A stretch of DNA of 37,134 nucleotides from an uncultured Sphingomonas sp. (GCF_902806265.1 NZ_CADCVZ010000031.1:1-37134); one strand, 5' to 3'. Positions 17,031-25,158 are shown, counted from the first letter of the stretch. Numbers and translations are program-made. The notes: generated by a model from the sequence alone, not told the origin.

Positions 17031-18019
17031 GCCGACGGCCCTTCATAGGCGTCGACGATCCGGCCCACCAGCGGGTGCCGGACCACGTCGGCGGTGGAAA
17101 AGCGCACGGTGGCGATACCTTTGACGTGCTCCAGCCGGCCGACCGCATCCGCCAGCCCGGATTTGCCGGGATCAGGCAGGTCGACCTGGTTGGGATCGCC
17201 GCAGATCACCATCCGAGCGCGCATGCCAAAGCGGGTCAGGAACATCTTCATCTGTGCAGGCGTGGTGTTCTGTGCCTCGTCGAGGATGATGAAGGCGTCG
17301 TTCAGCGTCCGCCCGCGCATGAAGGCAATGGGCGCGATCTCGATTTCGCCGCTCGCGATACGCCGCTCGACCTGTTCGGTCGGGAGCATGTCGTAAAGCG
17401 CGTCGTAGAGCGGGCGGAGGTAGGGGTCGACCTTCTCCTTCATGTCGCCCGGCAGAAAGCCCAGGCGCTCGCCCGCCTCCACCGCCGGGCGCGACAGGAT
17501 CAGCCGGTCGACCTGGCCGCCGATCAGCATGGCCACCGCCTGCGCCACCGCCAGATAGGTCTTGCCGGTGCCCGCGGGGCCAAGCGCGAAGATCATGTCG
17601 TCGCGGGCCAGCGCTTCCATATAGGCGGTCTGGGTGGTGGAGCGCGGGACGATGGTCTTCTTGCGGGTGCGGATCATCACCTGCGGCGGCGCCGACACCT
17701 GCGCGTCGACGATCCCGTCGAGCTGCCGCTGCGCCGCCATGCCGATGACGCTCTCCACCGCCGCCATGTCGACATCATGACCCTGGTCGAGCCGGTTGTA
17801 GAGGCCGGTCAGCACGTCGCGGGCGCGGGCGGCGCTGTCCGGCTCCCCCTCGATCTGCACCCGGTTCCCGCGGGCGGCGATGTTGACTCCGAGCCGGTCC
17901 TCGATCGCCACCAGGTGCCGGTCGTACTCGCCGAACAGCGGCCCCAGCAGGTAGGGCTGGTCGAACTGGAGCTCGAGCCGGGCGCGGTCGGGAACCGCGG
18001 CCATGTCGCGCTTGGCCAT
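17027..18019 (-). CDS. phoH: PhoH-family ATPase
   Basis: The 330-aa protein has a small KH-like N-terminal region and a PhoH ATPase domain with Walker A 'GPAGTGKT' (147-154), Walker B 'FIILDEAQNT' (243-252) and 'CGDPNQVDLP'. PhoH/YbeZ proteins are predicted RNA helicase-like ATPases that act with YbeY. The gene order miaB-phoH-ybeY-corC-lnt is widely conserved in proteobacteria. The start is ATG at 18017-18019, overlapping the miaB stop as TGATG. The motifs show ATP binding; the RNA-related role is family knowledge. Confidence 0.96.
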   Translation of the reverse strand: MAKRDMAAVPDRARLELQFDQPYLLGPLFGEYDRHLVAIEDRLGVNIAARGNRVQIEGEPDSAARARDVLTGLYNRLDQGHDVDMAAVESVIGMAAQRQLDGIVDAQVSAPPQVMIRTRKKTIVPRSTTQTAYMEALARDDMIFALGPAGTGKTYLAVAQAVAMLIGGQVDRLILSRPAVEAGERLGFLPGDMKEKVDPYLRPLYDALYDMLPTEQVERRIASGEIEIAPIAFMRGRTLNDAFIILDEAQNTTPAQMKMFLTRFGMRARMVICGDPNQVDLPDPGKSGLADAVGRLEHVKGIATVRFSTADVVRHPLVGRIVDAYEGPSA

Positions 18020-19332
18020 CAGGCGGCCTCCGCCCGGACCAGCGGGGCGCCGAACAGGCTGTTAGGGCCGGCGCCGGTGATCTTCACGTTCAGCATGCTG
18101 CCGATGGGGGCGGCGGTTTCCACCACCACCGACTGCAGCCACGGCGACTTGCCGATCATCTGCCCCGGCTTGCGGCCGCGCCGGTCGATCAGGATGCGGG
18201 TGGTCTTGCCGACGGTGCCGCGGTTGAAGGCGGTGCTATGCTCGGCCAGGCGCGCCTGCAGCCGGGCGAGGCGTTGATCCATCACGGGTTGGGGTACCTG
18301 ATCCTCCATCGTCGCCGCGGGCGTGCCGGGGCGGGGGCTGTATTTGAAACTGAACGCCGCTGCGTAACGCACCGCATCGACGATGTTCAGCGTCCGCTCG
18401 AAATCCTCATCCGTTTCGCCGGGGAAGCCCACGATGAAATCGCCGGAGATCGCGATGTCGGGCCGCACCGCCCGGACCCGCTCGATTGTGCGAAGGTAGC
18501 TGTCGACCGTGTGAGTGCGGTTCATCGCGCGCAAAATCGGATCGCTCCCCGACTGCACGGGCAGATGGAGATAGGGCATCAGCTTATCAACGGCGGCATG
18601 GGCGGTGATCAGGCCCTCGCCCATGTTGACCGGGTGGCTGGTGGTGTAGCGGATTCGCTCCAGCTCCGCGAAATCAGCCAGGTGGCGGATCAGCGCGGCC
18701 AAGTCCCGGCCGTCGCTCTCCCATGCGTTGACGTTCTGCCCGAGGAGGGTGATCTCCCGCGCCCCGCCCGCGACCAATTCCTCCGCTTCGCGGACGATGT
18801 CGGCGAAGGGCCGGCTGATCTCGGCGCCGCGGGTATAAGGCACCACGCAGTAGGTGCAGAACTTGTCGCAGCCTTCCTGGACCGACAGGAAAGCCGACAC
18901 GCCCGACCGTCGACGCGCGGGCAGGAAGTCGAACTTGGCGGCGGCCGGCATGTCGGTGTCGACGCTCGCCCGCCCGGCTGCGGCCTCCGCGATCATCTGC
19001 GGCAGGCGGTGATAGGCTTGGGGGCCCACCACCATGTCGATCATCTTGGATCGGGCACGCGCCTCTTCGCCCTCCGCCTGGGCGACGCAGCCTGCCAGCG
19101 CGATCAGCGGCTTGCTGCCGTCCTCCCGGCGCAGGCGGCCGACATCGGAATAGGCCTTCTCCGCCGCCTTCTCGCGGATGTGGCAGGTGTTGAGCACGAC
19201 CAGGTCCGCGTCCTCGCCGTCCCCGGCCGAGCGCATGCCGTCGGCCCCGAGCAACTCGGCCATGCGCTCGCCGTCATAGGCGTTCATCTGGCAGCCGAAG
19301 GACTTGATTCTGAAGGTCTGGGGAAGGGTCAT
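18019..19332 (-). CDS. miaB: tRNA-2-methylthio-N6-dimethylallyladenosine synthase
   Basis: The 437-aa radical-SAM methylthiotransferase converts i6A37 to ms2i6A37 in tRNA. The N-terminal UPF0004 domain supplies three cysteines for one 4Fe-4S cluster (Cys14, Cys50, Cys82). The radical-SAM motif 'CDKFCTYC' (155-162) supplies the other cluster. A C-terminal TRAM domain runs from about 370. 'FGCQMNAYDGERM' at the N-terminus is diagnostic of MiaB rather than RimO. The start is ATG at 19330-19332; the frame is open 33 codons further but without homology. It is 10 bp downstream of plsC. Confidence 0.97.
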   Translation of the reverse strand: MTLPQTFRIKSFGCQMNAYDGERMAELLGADGMRSAGDGEDADLVVLNTCHIREKAAEKAYSDVGRLRREDGSKPLIALAGCVAQAEGEEARARSKMIDMVVGPQAYHRLPQMIAEAAAGRASVDTDMPAAAKFDFLPARRRSGVSAFLSVQEGCDKFCTYCVVPYTRGAEISRPFADIVREAEELVAGGAREITLLGQNVNAWESDGRDLAALIRHLADFAELERIRYTTSHPVNMGEGLITAHAAVDKLMPYLHLPVQSGSDPILRAMNRTHTVDSYLRTIERVRAVRPDIAISGDFIVGFPGETDEDFERTLNIVDAVRYAAAFSFKYSPRPGTPAATMEDQVPQPVMDQRLARLQARLAEHSTAFNRGTVGKTTRILIDRRGRKPGQMIGKSPWLQSVVVETAAPIGSMLNVKITGAGPNSLFGAPLVRAEAA

Positions 19333-19342
19333 TTCCCCGGGG

Positions 19343-20074
19343 CTATACGGCAGCGGGCGCGATGCCGCTAGGCAGCAGGACGGCGGCGATCGCATCCTGC
19401 GCGGCACGGGCCAGCGCTTTGCGATCATCAAGGCGAGTCAAAGGCGGCAGCAGGTGCAGCGTGACCGGAACGGTGCCGCGGCGTCCGATCAGCCGCAAGA
19501 AGTTGCGCCGGCCCGGCTCGCCCTGCGGCCAGCCGAACTCCGCCGCAGCTCCGCCATAGTCGATCGCCACGGGACGGATGGCGACGCCGGGCGGAGCGGG
19601 CGCAAAGGCGTTGAGCAGGGCAGGGCGAAACGGCAGCAGCCCCGTGCCTTCGCTGACCGTCCCCTCGGGAAACAACGCCAGCGGCCGGCGCGCCTGCAGC
19701 GCGTGCAGCATCCGCGCGGTCTGGTCGGCAATCCCCCGTCTGTCCGCGCGGTCGATGAACACCGTGCCGTTTTCCTGGCACAGCCAGCGCATCAGCCGAT
19801 GGTCACGCAGCTCGTCCTTGGACACGAAGGCGCAGCCCGTCGCTCCAGCCAGGACCGGAATGTCCAGCCAACTCGTATGATTGGCCAGGATCAGCGTCCG
19901 TCCGGCGATCGGCTCGCCGACGGTGCGGACGCGGGCACCGGCGATCCGCGCCACCCCCGCCAGGAAGCGCTGCGGCCAGGCAGACCGGCCAAGGCTGCGG
20001 GCAAGCAGCTGAGGCGGAGCGCATATCGCCAGCCAGCCGAGCAGGGCGGCGATCCGCAGGGCCGCAATGGGCAC
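19343..20074 (-). CDS. plsC: 1-acyl-sn-glycerol-3-phosphate acyltransferase
   Basis: The 243-aa enzyme acylates lysophosphatidic acid at sn-2 to give phosphatidic acid at the inner membrane. A hydrophobic N-terminal helix (about 4-24) precedes the H-x4-D catalytic motif 'NHTSWLD' (His66, Asp71) and the phosphate-binding 'FPEGT' (135-139). The start is a GTG at 20072-20074, with a weak ribosome binding site, 16 bp after fur. Homology supports PlsC or an OlsA-like acyltransferase; I cannot separate these two from sequence alone. It probably belongs to the fur-plsC-miaB-phoH-ybeY-corC-lnt transcription unit. Confidence 0.9.
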   Translation of the reverse strand: MPIAALRIAALLGWLAICAPPQLLARSLGRSAWPQRFLAGVARIAGARVRTVGEPIAGRTLILANHTSWLDIPVLAGATGCAFVSKDELRDHRLMRWLCQENGTVFIDRADRRGIADQTARMLHALQARRPLALFPEGTVSEGTGLLPFRPALLNAFAPAPPGVAIRPVAIDYGGAAAEFGWPQGEPGRRNFLRLIGRRGTVPVTLHLLPPLTRLDDRKALARAAQDAIAAVLLPSGIAPAAV

Positions 20075-20090
20075 GGTCGGTCCGATGGGC

Positions 20091-20513
20091 TTAGTGGTCG
20101 CGGTCGAACGGAACGCCGTAGAGTTCCATTCGATGATCCACCAGACGGAAGCCGAGCTTCTCCGCCACCTTGCGCTTCAGCGCTTCCAGATCCTCGTCGT
20201 GGAACTCGATCACCTTGCCCGACTCGACGTCGATCAGATGGTCGTGGTGATCGTCGGTCACCGCTTCGTAGCGGGAGCGTCCGTCGCCGAACTCGTGCCG
20301 CTCCAGGATCCCGGCCTCTTCGAACAACCGGACCGTGCGGTAGACGGTCGCAATGGAGATGCGCGGATCGACGGACGACGCACGTTCGTGCAGCGTTTCA
20401 ACATCCGGATGGTCTTCGGCTTCCGAGATCACCCGGGCGATCGTCTTGCGCTGCTCCGTGATGCGGAGACCTTTCTGCGCGCACAGCCCTTCAATGTCGA
20501 TCGTCCGGTGCAT
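20091..20513 (-). CDS. fur: Ferric uptake regulator family repressor
   Basis: The 140-aa protein has the Fur winged helix ('LRITEQRKTIARVI' and 'ISIATVYRTVRLFEEAGIL') and metal-site histidines in 'DDHHDHLIDVESGKVIEFHD' (87-106). It lacks the C-terminal CxxC pairs of E. coli Fur (its only cysteine is Cys11), which is usual for alphaproteobacterial Fur/Mur proteins. It also lacks the heme motif of Irr. It could sense iron or manganese, and sequence alone does not settle this. The start is ATG at 20511-20513. The 146 bp upstream carry inverted repeats but no obvious Fur box. Confidence 0.9.
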   Translation of the reverse strand: MHRTIDIEGLCAQKGLRITEQRKTIARVISEAEDHPDVETLHERASSVDPRISIATVYRTVRLFEEAGILERHEFGDGRSRYEAVTDDHHDHLIDVESGKVIEFHDEDLEALKRKVAEKLGFRLVDHRMELYGVPFDRDH

Positions 20514-20540
20514 GGGGCAGAGTTAGGGTGCGCAGCCCGG

Positions 20541-20591
20541 CAGGTCAAAGAGGAAGTGCGCCACGGCCCTCCAGCTCAGCTTCTTGACCTG
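20541..20591. repeat. Inverted repeat upstream of fur
   Basis: CAGGTCAA at 20541-20548 pairs with TTGACCTG at 20584-20591, with further partial pairing inside. It lies just upstream of the fur start, in the gap between mucR and fur. It could be a leader hairpin, part of a promoter (TTGACC resembles a -35 box), or an operator. Confidence 0.4.
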
Positions 20592-20618
20592 CTTGAAGCG
20601 CCGCTACAGGCCGTCCGC

Positions 20619-20637
20619 GGTCGAGCCCGGCTCGACC
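20619..20637 (-). terminator. Hairpin downstream of mucR, possible terminator
   Basis: GGTCGAG (20619-20625) and CTCGACC (20631-20637) form a 7-bp stem with a 5-base loop, 23 bp after the mucR stop. There is no T-tract in either direction, so it is at best a weak intrinsic terminator. Confidence 0.35.
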
Positions 20638-20659
20638 CTGACGCGAGGTCCCGTCTGCT

Positions 20660-21088
20660 TCACTTGGCCGCGCGTGCCGTCCGCTTGCGCTTGGTGCCGA
20701 GACCAATCGACTTCGCCAAGCTGCGGCGCTGCTCGGCATAGTTGGGCGCGACCATCGGATAGTCGGACGACAGTCCCCACTTGAGCCGATACTGATCCGG
20801 CGTCATCTGATAGTGCGTCATCAAATGCCGCTTGAGCATCTTCAGCTTCTTGCCATCTTCCAGGCAGACGATGTAGTCGGGCTTCACCGAAGATCGCACC
20901 GAAACCTTGGGTTCGGGCTTCGCTTCGGCCGTTTGTTGCGGGCTCGACAGACCTGACAGTGCTCCATGCACGTTCTGAATGAGTTGCGGCAGGTCGTTCA
21001 CCGATACGCTGTTGTTGCTGACGTGCGCGGATACGATCTCTGCCGTCAAGTGAATCAGCGTTTCTTGATTATTGTCATTGTCGTTCAT
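20660..21088 (-). CDS. mucR: MucR/Ros-family zinc-finger transcriptional regulator
   Basis: The 142-aa protein contains the prokaryotic Ros/MucR zinc finger, C-x2-D-x9-H-x3-H (Cys75, Asp78, His88, His92), followed by 'YQMTPDQYRLKWGLSSDYPM', the family signature. The tail is Lys/Arg-rich. The N-terminal 60 residues carry the oligomerisation helix typical of the family. MucR proteins bind AT-rich DNA with T-A steps and act as H-NS-like silencers of surface polysaccharide and motility genes in alphaproteobacteria, often repressing themselves. The ATG is preceded by AAGGA. The upstream 120 bp include AT-rich stretches suitable for self-binding. Confidence 0.93.
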   Translation of the reverse strand: MNDNDNNQETLIHLTAEIVSAHVSNNSVSVNDLPQLIQNVHGALSGLSSPQQTAEAKPEPKVSVRSSVKPDYIVCLEDGKKLKMLKRHLMTHYQMTPDQYRLKWGLSSDYPMVAPNYAEQRRSLAKSIGLGTKRKRTARAAK

Positions 21089-21211
21089 CGCGGTTTCCTT
21101 CCCCCGAGCTAGGACGGAAGAAAGGCGCTGGGCCCTTCATTGTCTATTTGCGCCTAGGCCGCCGGCTTAATCGGCGCAAGCAAGTCCCTCGGACTGCTCC
21201 ATCTTAATACA
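21089..21211. promoter_or_regulatory. mucR upstream region
   Basis: This 123-bp gap lies between rimI and mucR. At 21196-21214 it is AT-rich with T-A steps (ACACTATATTCGCC), and AGGCGC...GCGCCT arms flank a TTCATTGTCTATTT stretch near 21130-21155. It should hold the mucR promoter and, by family precedent, possible MucR self-binding sites. Exact boxes are not resolvable by eye. Confidence 0.4.
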
Positions 21212-21691
21212 CTATATTCGCCGGATCATGGTAAGGGCATCGTGAAGTTGCCCGCCCGCACCGCGATAATAGTTGCGGCGACGGCCTTCCACGATGAAGT
21301 CGTGCTGCCGGTAGAGACTTACGGCGGGGTTACTGTCCCGAACCTCCAGGTGAAGCTTGCGAATCCCGGAACGCCCCGCGCTTTCCACATAGTGGCGCAT
21401 CAGCTGAGTTCCGATGCCACAGTGCCGGGCGGCCGGAGCCACTGCCAGGAGCAACAGCTCGGACTCGCCCGCCACCTCGCGGAACAGGCTAAAGCCGAGC
21501 ACCGAATTGCCACCGTCGGCAAGGGTCAAGGTCACTCCAGCCATCGGCAGGATGCCGGCGCACTGCGCGCGGGTCCAGGCCTCTCCAAAGCCGGGATCGA
21601 AAGCCGTGCTCATGACCTCCATAACAGCATCGAGATCGGCCCAGCCTGCGGCTCGGAGCTGCCCCACGGGCGATGGCTGCACGCTGCTCAT
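21212..21691 (-). CDS. rimI: GNAT acetyltransferase, RimI-like
   Basis: The 159-aa protein has a GNAT fold with the acetyl-CoA loop 'LAVAPAARHCGIGTQLMRHY' and the RimI-type 'LEVRDSNPAVSLYRQHDFIVEGRRRNYYR' region. RimI acetylates the N-terminal alanine of ribosomal protein S18 in E. coli. Its adjacency to tsaB, a very common pairing, supports the name. The start is ATG at 21689-21691, overlapping the tsaB stop as ATGA. The first 40 codons of open frame upstream are Arg/Pro-rich and not homologous. Confidence 0.88.
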   Translation of the reverse strand: MSSVQPSPVGQLRAAGWADLDAVMEVMSTAFDPGFGEAWTRAQCAGILPMAGVTLTLADGGNSVLGFSLFREVAGESELLLLAVAPAARHCGIGTQLMRHYVESAGRSGIRKLHLEVRDSNPAVSLYRQHDFIVEGRRRNYYRGAGGQLHDALTMIRRI

Positions 21692-22296
21692 GCGGCCTTG
21701 GGCCGGGCGTCCGGCGCGCGCGGGTAGATCGGCCGGGGGAGGAGGCTGCGCAGCTCGGCTGGCAAGCGCAGCAGGTGCGACGCGGTCGGGAGCGCCTCGA
21801 TCGCCTCGCCCCACCCACGCGCTTCCACCAACGCACTCGCGCCCGGTCCGATCGCCTGGTGCGCGGTAACCACCGCGGCGGCCGCGCCTGGCGGCAGGTT
21901 GAGCAGCGGACCGGGCGCTGCACGGGTCGAACCGCCGAATTCCTGCAGGAACAGCTCGCCGTGACCCCCTAGCACCGCTGCGACTATCGGCCCCGCGCCC
22001 GGACTCCTTGCGGCCAGCAGGGCGAGCGAGGAGAAACCGGCCAGCTCCGCGCCCCAGCCGATTGCCATCCCGTGCGCTGCCGCGATGCCGACCCTGAGGC
22101 CGGTGAAGCTGCCTGGCCCGCAGCCGACCAGCACCCGCTCAGGCCGGCGTGCGCCGAGCAGCTCCGCGATCATCGGCACCAACCGCTCGGCATGGCCGCG
22201 GCCGATCACCTCGTCCGCGCTGGCCACCAGCATCCCATCCGCCGCGAACAAGGCGGCGGTGCAGGCGGCGGTCGACGTATCGAACGCAAGGATCAA
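21688..22296 (-). CDS. tsaB: tRNA threonylcarbamoyladenosine biosynthesis protein TsaB
   Basis: The 202-aa protein belongs to the ASKHA fold and partners TsaD and TsaE in making t6A37 on tRNA. The N-terminus 'LILAFDTSTAACTAALF' and the segment 'GCGPGSFTGLRVGIAAAHG' are diagnostic. I chose the TTG start at 22294-22296 because GGAGG lies five bases upstream and the homologous sequence starts exactly there. A GTG at 22332 would add 12 residues. The stop overlaps rimI. Length is a little short for the family but no domain is missing. Confidence 0.92.
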   Translation of the reverse strand: MILAFDTSTAACTAALFAADGMLVASADEVIGRGHAERLVPMIAELLGARRPERVLVGCGPGSFTGLRVGIAAAHGMAIGWGAELAGFSSLALLAARSPGAGPIVAAVLGGHGELFLQEFGGSTRAAPGPLLNLPPGAAAAVVTAHQAIGPGASALVEARGWGEAIEALPTASHLLRLPAELRSLLPRPIYPRAPDARPKAA

Positions 22297-22301
22297 GCGA
22301 G

Positions 22302-22306
22302 CCTCC
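22302..22306 (-). promoter_or_regulatory. Shine-Dalgarno site that sets the tsaB TTG start
   Basis: The minus strand reads GGAGG here, five bases before TTG at 22294-22296. This spacing and the position where TsaB homology starts favour TTG over the GTG at 22332. Confidence 0.6.
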
Positions 22307-22364
22307 AGCGACGGGGGCGTGATTGTGGGCACAGCTTGGACGCGGGAGCAAGACCTCGACGAGG

Positions 22365-22937
22365 TCAGACGGCCTCGATCGTCTCCACCTCGGGAACATA
22401 ATGCTTGATCAGGCTCTCGACGCCGCGCTTCAGGGTCACGGCGGAGGAAGGGCAACCCGAGCAGGCGCCCTGCATGGCCAGGTACAGCGTTCCTTGCCTG
22501 TAGCCGCGGTAGACGATGTCCCCGCCGTCCTGCGCCACTGCCGGACGGACGCGGGTGTCGAGCAGTTCCTTGATCTGGTCGACGATCTCCGCGTCGGCGG
22601 GGTCGTCGTCGGCAAAGCTGTCGGTCGCGATCTCGATGCCCGCCGCGGTGCCCGGCCGGAACAGCGGCGCGCCGCTCGAAAAGTGGTCGAGCAGGACCTG
22701 CAGGACGTCGATCTCCAGCCCGCGCCAGTCGACCTCGGGCAGCGCAGTGACCGAGATGAAGTCGCGCCCGAAGAACACGCCTTCCACCTCGCCACTCGCG
22801 AACAGCGCGGCGGCCAACGGCGAGGCCTCGGCGGCCTCGGCCGTCGGGAAGTCGCGGCTGCCGCTCTCCATCACGGGCACGCCCGGCAGGAACTTGCGGG
22901 TCGCGGGATTGGGCGTGGTCTCGGTTTCGATCAGCAT
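22365..22937 (-). CDS. NifU-like Fe-S cluster carrier protein (Nfu)
   Basis: The 190-aa protein has the N-terminal Nfu domain ('MLIETETTPNPATRKFLPG', 'FFGRDFISVTALPEVDW') and a C-terminal NifU domain with the cluster-binding 'CSGCPSS' (Cys159, Cys162). It would carry and deliver Fe-S clusters to client enzymes; MiaB in this window is one possible client, by inference. The start is ATG at 22935-22937, giving the canonical opening. It lies between the cytochrome b gene and tsaB on the same strand. Confidence 0.95.
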   Translation of the reverse strand: MLIETETTPNPATRKFLPGVPVMESGSRDFPTAEAAEASPLAAALFASGEVEGVFFGRDFISVTALPEVDWRGLEIDVLQVLLDHFSSGAPLFRPGTAAGIEIATDSFADDDPADAEIVDQIKELLDTRVRPAVAQDGGDIVYRGYRQGTLYLAMQGACSGCPSSAVTLKRGVESLIKHYVPEVETIEAV

Positions 22938-22968
22938 GGGAGCGATGTGGCGCCCGCCAGCACCGCGA

Positions 22969-23673
22969 TCAAGTGCCCAGCGGCGGCGCTCCAGCAACGA
23001 TCCAACGTGTGGTCGCGATCCCCGCGAGCAGGCAGAGCACCGCCGCCCACCATTTGCCCCGCCGCATCGGCTCGGCTCCGCCATCCGCCAGGGTCCGTCC
23101 GGTGATCATCGCGCCAGTCAGCCGCTTGCCGAGCACCAGCCGGTAGAAAAGGATCGCGGCCACGTGCAGCGCAATCAGCGCCAGCAGCACGTTGAACAAC
23201 AGCTCGTGCAGCTCGCCGGCGCGCTCGGCCGTTTCGAAGCTCACCAACCGGTTAAGCGGTCCCGAGACCACCCCGTCCTCGTCGGACATCACCAGCCCGA
23301 GGGAGACCTGCACCAGCAGCAGGAGCAGCAGCGCGACCACGCTCAACGCGCCAAGCGGCGAGTGCCCGATCCCGCGCCAGTCGCGCGGGCTGCTTAAGTA
23401 CTCCCGAACCGCGCCCGGTCCCCGCACGAAGCTGCCGAACCGCGCCGTCGAGCTGCCGAAGAAACCCCACAGCAGTCGAAAGATCAGCAGGCTCATGACC
23501 CCAAGCCCGGACCACAGATGCCATTCGATCCGGTCGTTCTCCGCCGACCACCAGGAAAAGGCGATCAGCCCGACCAGCGTCCAGTGGAACAAGCGGAGGG
23601 GCAGATCCCAGACAGGAACCGCCAGCGCCGCATCGGCAACAGCCGCCTCAGTCGGCCTGCTTGAACCGGTCAT
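22969..23673 (-). CDS. Cytochrome b561-type di-heme membrane protein
   Basis: The 234-aa protein has four to five membrane helices with histidines spaced as heme b ligands: His30 ('RLFHWTLV'), His52 ('EWHLWSG'), His104, His156 ('ELHELLF') and His170 ('ALHVAA'). The opening 'VPVWDLPLRLFHWTLV' is typical of bacterial cytochrome b561/Ni-hydrogenase b-type subunits. It follows and overlaps the cytochrome c' gene by 26 bp. The pair is frequent in proteobacteria and suggests electron transfer between the quinone pool and the periplasmic c'. The last segment is a further hydrophobic helix. Confidence 0.9.
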   Translation of the reverse strand: MTGSSRPTEAAVADAALAVPVWDLPLRLFHWTLVGLIAFSWWSAENDRIEWHLWSGLGVMSLLIFRLLWGFFGSSTARFGSFVRGPGAVREYLSSPRDWRGIGHSPLGALSVVALLLLLLVQVSLGLVMSDEDGVVSGPLNRLVSFETAERAGELHELLFNVLLALIALHVAAILFYRLVLGKRLTGAMITGRTLADGGAEPMRRGKWWAAVLCLLAGIATTRWIVAGAPPLGT

Positions 23674-24193
23674 GGCAGCTCTTGCAGGTCTTGCCGAGGT
23701 CCGCGTGCGCAGCCTTCATCCGCTCGAGATCGCTGCCCTGCGCCGCCTGCTGGAAGGTGACGGCGGCGGTTTGGAAGTTCTTCATGCCGGCATCGAAGTC
23801 GGCGCGCTCCGACCAGATCTCGGACTTCGCGTCCGTCTTGCCGATGTCGGGCCCGGTTCCCGCCGGAAACCAGCCGATCGCCTCCGGAGCGATCTGCGCG
23901 ATCTGCTCAGCCGGAGCGCGGACCCCGGCGCCGTTGCCGGCGTCGATCGCCTGCTTGGCCTGGCGCATCGCCTTGCCGATCTTTTCATAACCTTCGTGCC
24001 GCTCTTTCATCAGCGCCAGCGCCTGCTGCTTCTCGAGCGGCGTCGCATCCGACTGGACGATCTCGTTGACGGCTTGCGCGGCGATCTCGTTGCCGCTGGC
24101 GTTGGCTTCGGCAAGGGTCTGGTTGGCGTCCTCCGCGCCGCTGTTGCAGGCGGCAAGGGTCAGGACGGCGGCGGCGGCCAGCAGCTTGTTCAT
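23648..24193 (-). CDS. Cytochrome c', predicted lipoprotein
   Basis: The 181-aa protein starts MNKLLAAAAVLTLAAC with a perfect LAAC lipobox (Cys16). It ends in a four-helix cytochrome c' domain with the C-terminal heme site 'CKSCHDRFK' (Cys170, Cys173, His174). Cytochromes c' are periplasmic five-coordinate heme proteins that bind NO and may protect against nitrosative stress. Lipid anchoring is not the textbook soluble form. The start is ATG at 24191-24193 with a GAGGAGA ribosome binding site. It is followed by the overlapping b561 gene. Confidence 0.9.
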   Translation of the reverse strand: MNKLLAAAAVLTLAACNSGAEDANQTLAEANASGNEIAAQAVNEIVQSDATPLEKQQALALMKERHEGYEKIGKAMRQAKQAIDAGNGAGVRAPAEQIAQIAPEAIGWFPAGTGPDIGKTDAKSEIWSERADFDAGMKNFQTAAVTFQQAAQGSDLERMKAAHADLGKTCKSCHDRFKQAD

Positions 24194-24237
24194 ACGCTCT
24201 CCTCGGTTCAGGCGGCGACAACGCCCACTTTGACCCA

Positions 24238-25146
24238 CTAGTTGCCGCTTGCAGCAGGCGGCGTCCAGCTGTCGTCGATCATCTTGATGATGGCGGAGAA
24301 GTCCTTGGACGCGCCGCCGCGGCTGACGAAGCGCTGGTAAAGCTCCTCCGCCTCGCCGCCCATCGGCGTGTAGGCGCCGACGCTCTGCGCGGCCTCCATC
24401 GCCAGCTTGAGGTCCTTGAGCATCAGCGCCGCCGCGAAGCCCCCGTCATAGTTGCGGTCGGCCGGCGTTTCGGGCCCAACCCCCGGAACCGGGCAATAGC
24501 TCGTCATCGACCAGCTCTGGCCCGACGCCTTGGACGAGATGTCAAAGAATACCTGCGGATCCAGCCCGAGCTTCTGCGCCAGCACAAATGCCTCGCAGGT
24601 GCCGGCCATGGTGACTCCCAGCAGCATGTTGTTGACGATCTTCGCCGCCTGACCCGCGCCGCTGGTCCCGGCGTGGATCACCGCCTTGCCCATCTGCTCG
24701 AGGTAGGGCTGGGCCCGCGCGAAGCCGTCGTCGCTGCCGCCGACCATGAAGGTGAGGGTTCCCGCCTCCGCGGCCGCGATCCCGCCGGATACGGGCGCGT
24801 CGACCATGGCGTAGCCTTGCTGCTGCGCCTCGGCTTCGATCTTCTTGGCGGTGTCCACGTCAATCGTCGAGCAGTCGATCAGGATGGCACTGGTGGGCGC
24901 CTGGCCGAACACGGCGGAGCGATAGACCTCGGCGACGTGCTTGCCGGCCGGGAGCATAGTAATGACCGCTTCGGCATCGCGCCCCGCCTCCGCAGCGTCA
25001 CGCGCGCGGCTGCAGCCCTTGGCCTCAGCCCGGGCAAGCGCGTCTTCGCTAAGGTCGAACGCACGGACCTCATGGCCCGACTTCGCCAGGTTCGCGGCCA
25101 TGCCCCCGCCCATGTTGCCCAGGCCGATGAATGCGACGCGTGCCAT
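24238..25146 (-). CDS. mmsB: 3-hydroxyisobutyrate dehydrogenase
   Basis: The 302-aa NAD-dependent enzyme oxidises 3-hydroxyisobutyrate to methylmalonate semialdehyde in valine degradation. It shows the Rossmann motif 'GLGNMG' (8-13), the substrate motif 'DAPVSGG' (116-122) and the catalytic Lys169 in 'GQAAKIVNNML'. The beta-hydroxyacid dehydrogenase family is broad. Its place after an isobutyryl-type acyl-CoA dehydrogenase, HIBYL-CoA hydrolase and enoyl-CoA hydratase, and near mmsA, makes the specific assignment strong. A palindromic repeat fills the gap to the upstream hydratase gene. Confidence 0.94.
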   Translation of the reverse strand: MARVAFIGLGNMGGGMAANLAKSGHEVRAFDLSEDALARAEAKGCSRARDAAEAGRDAEAVITMLPAGKHVAEVYRSAVFGQAPTSAILIDCSTIDVDTAKKIEAEAQQQGYAMVDAPVSGGIAAAEAGTLTFMVGGSDDGFARAQPYLEQMGKAVIHAGTSGAGQAAKIVNNMLLGVTMAGTCEAFVLAQKLGLDPQVFFDISSKASGQSWSMTSYCPVPGVGPETPADRNYDGGFAAALMLKDLKLAMEAAQSVGAYTPMGGEAEELYQRFVSRGGASKDFSAIIKMIDDSWTPPAASGN

Positions 25147-25158
25147 TTACTGATCCCT

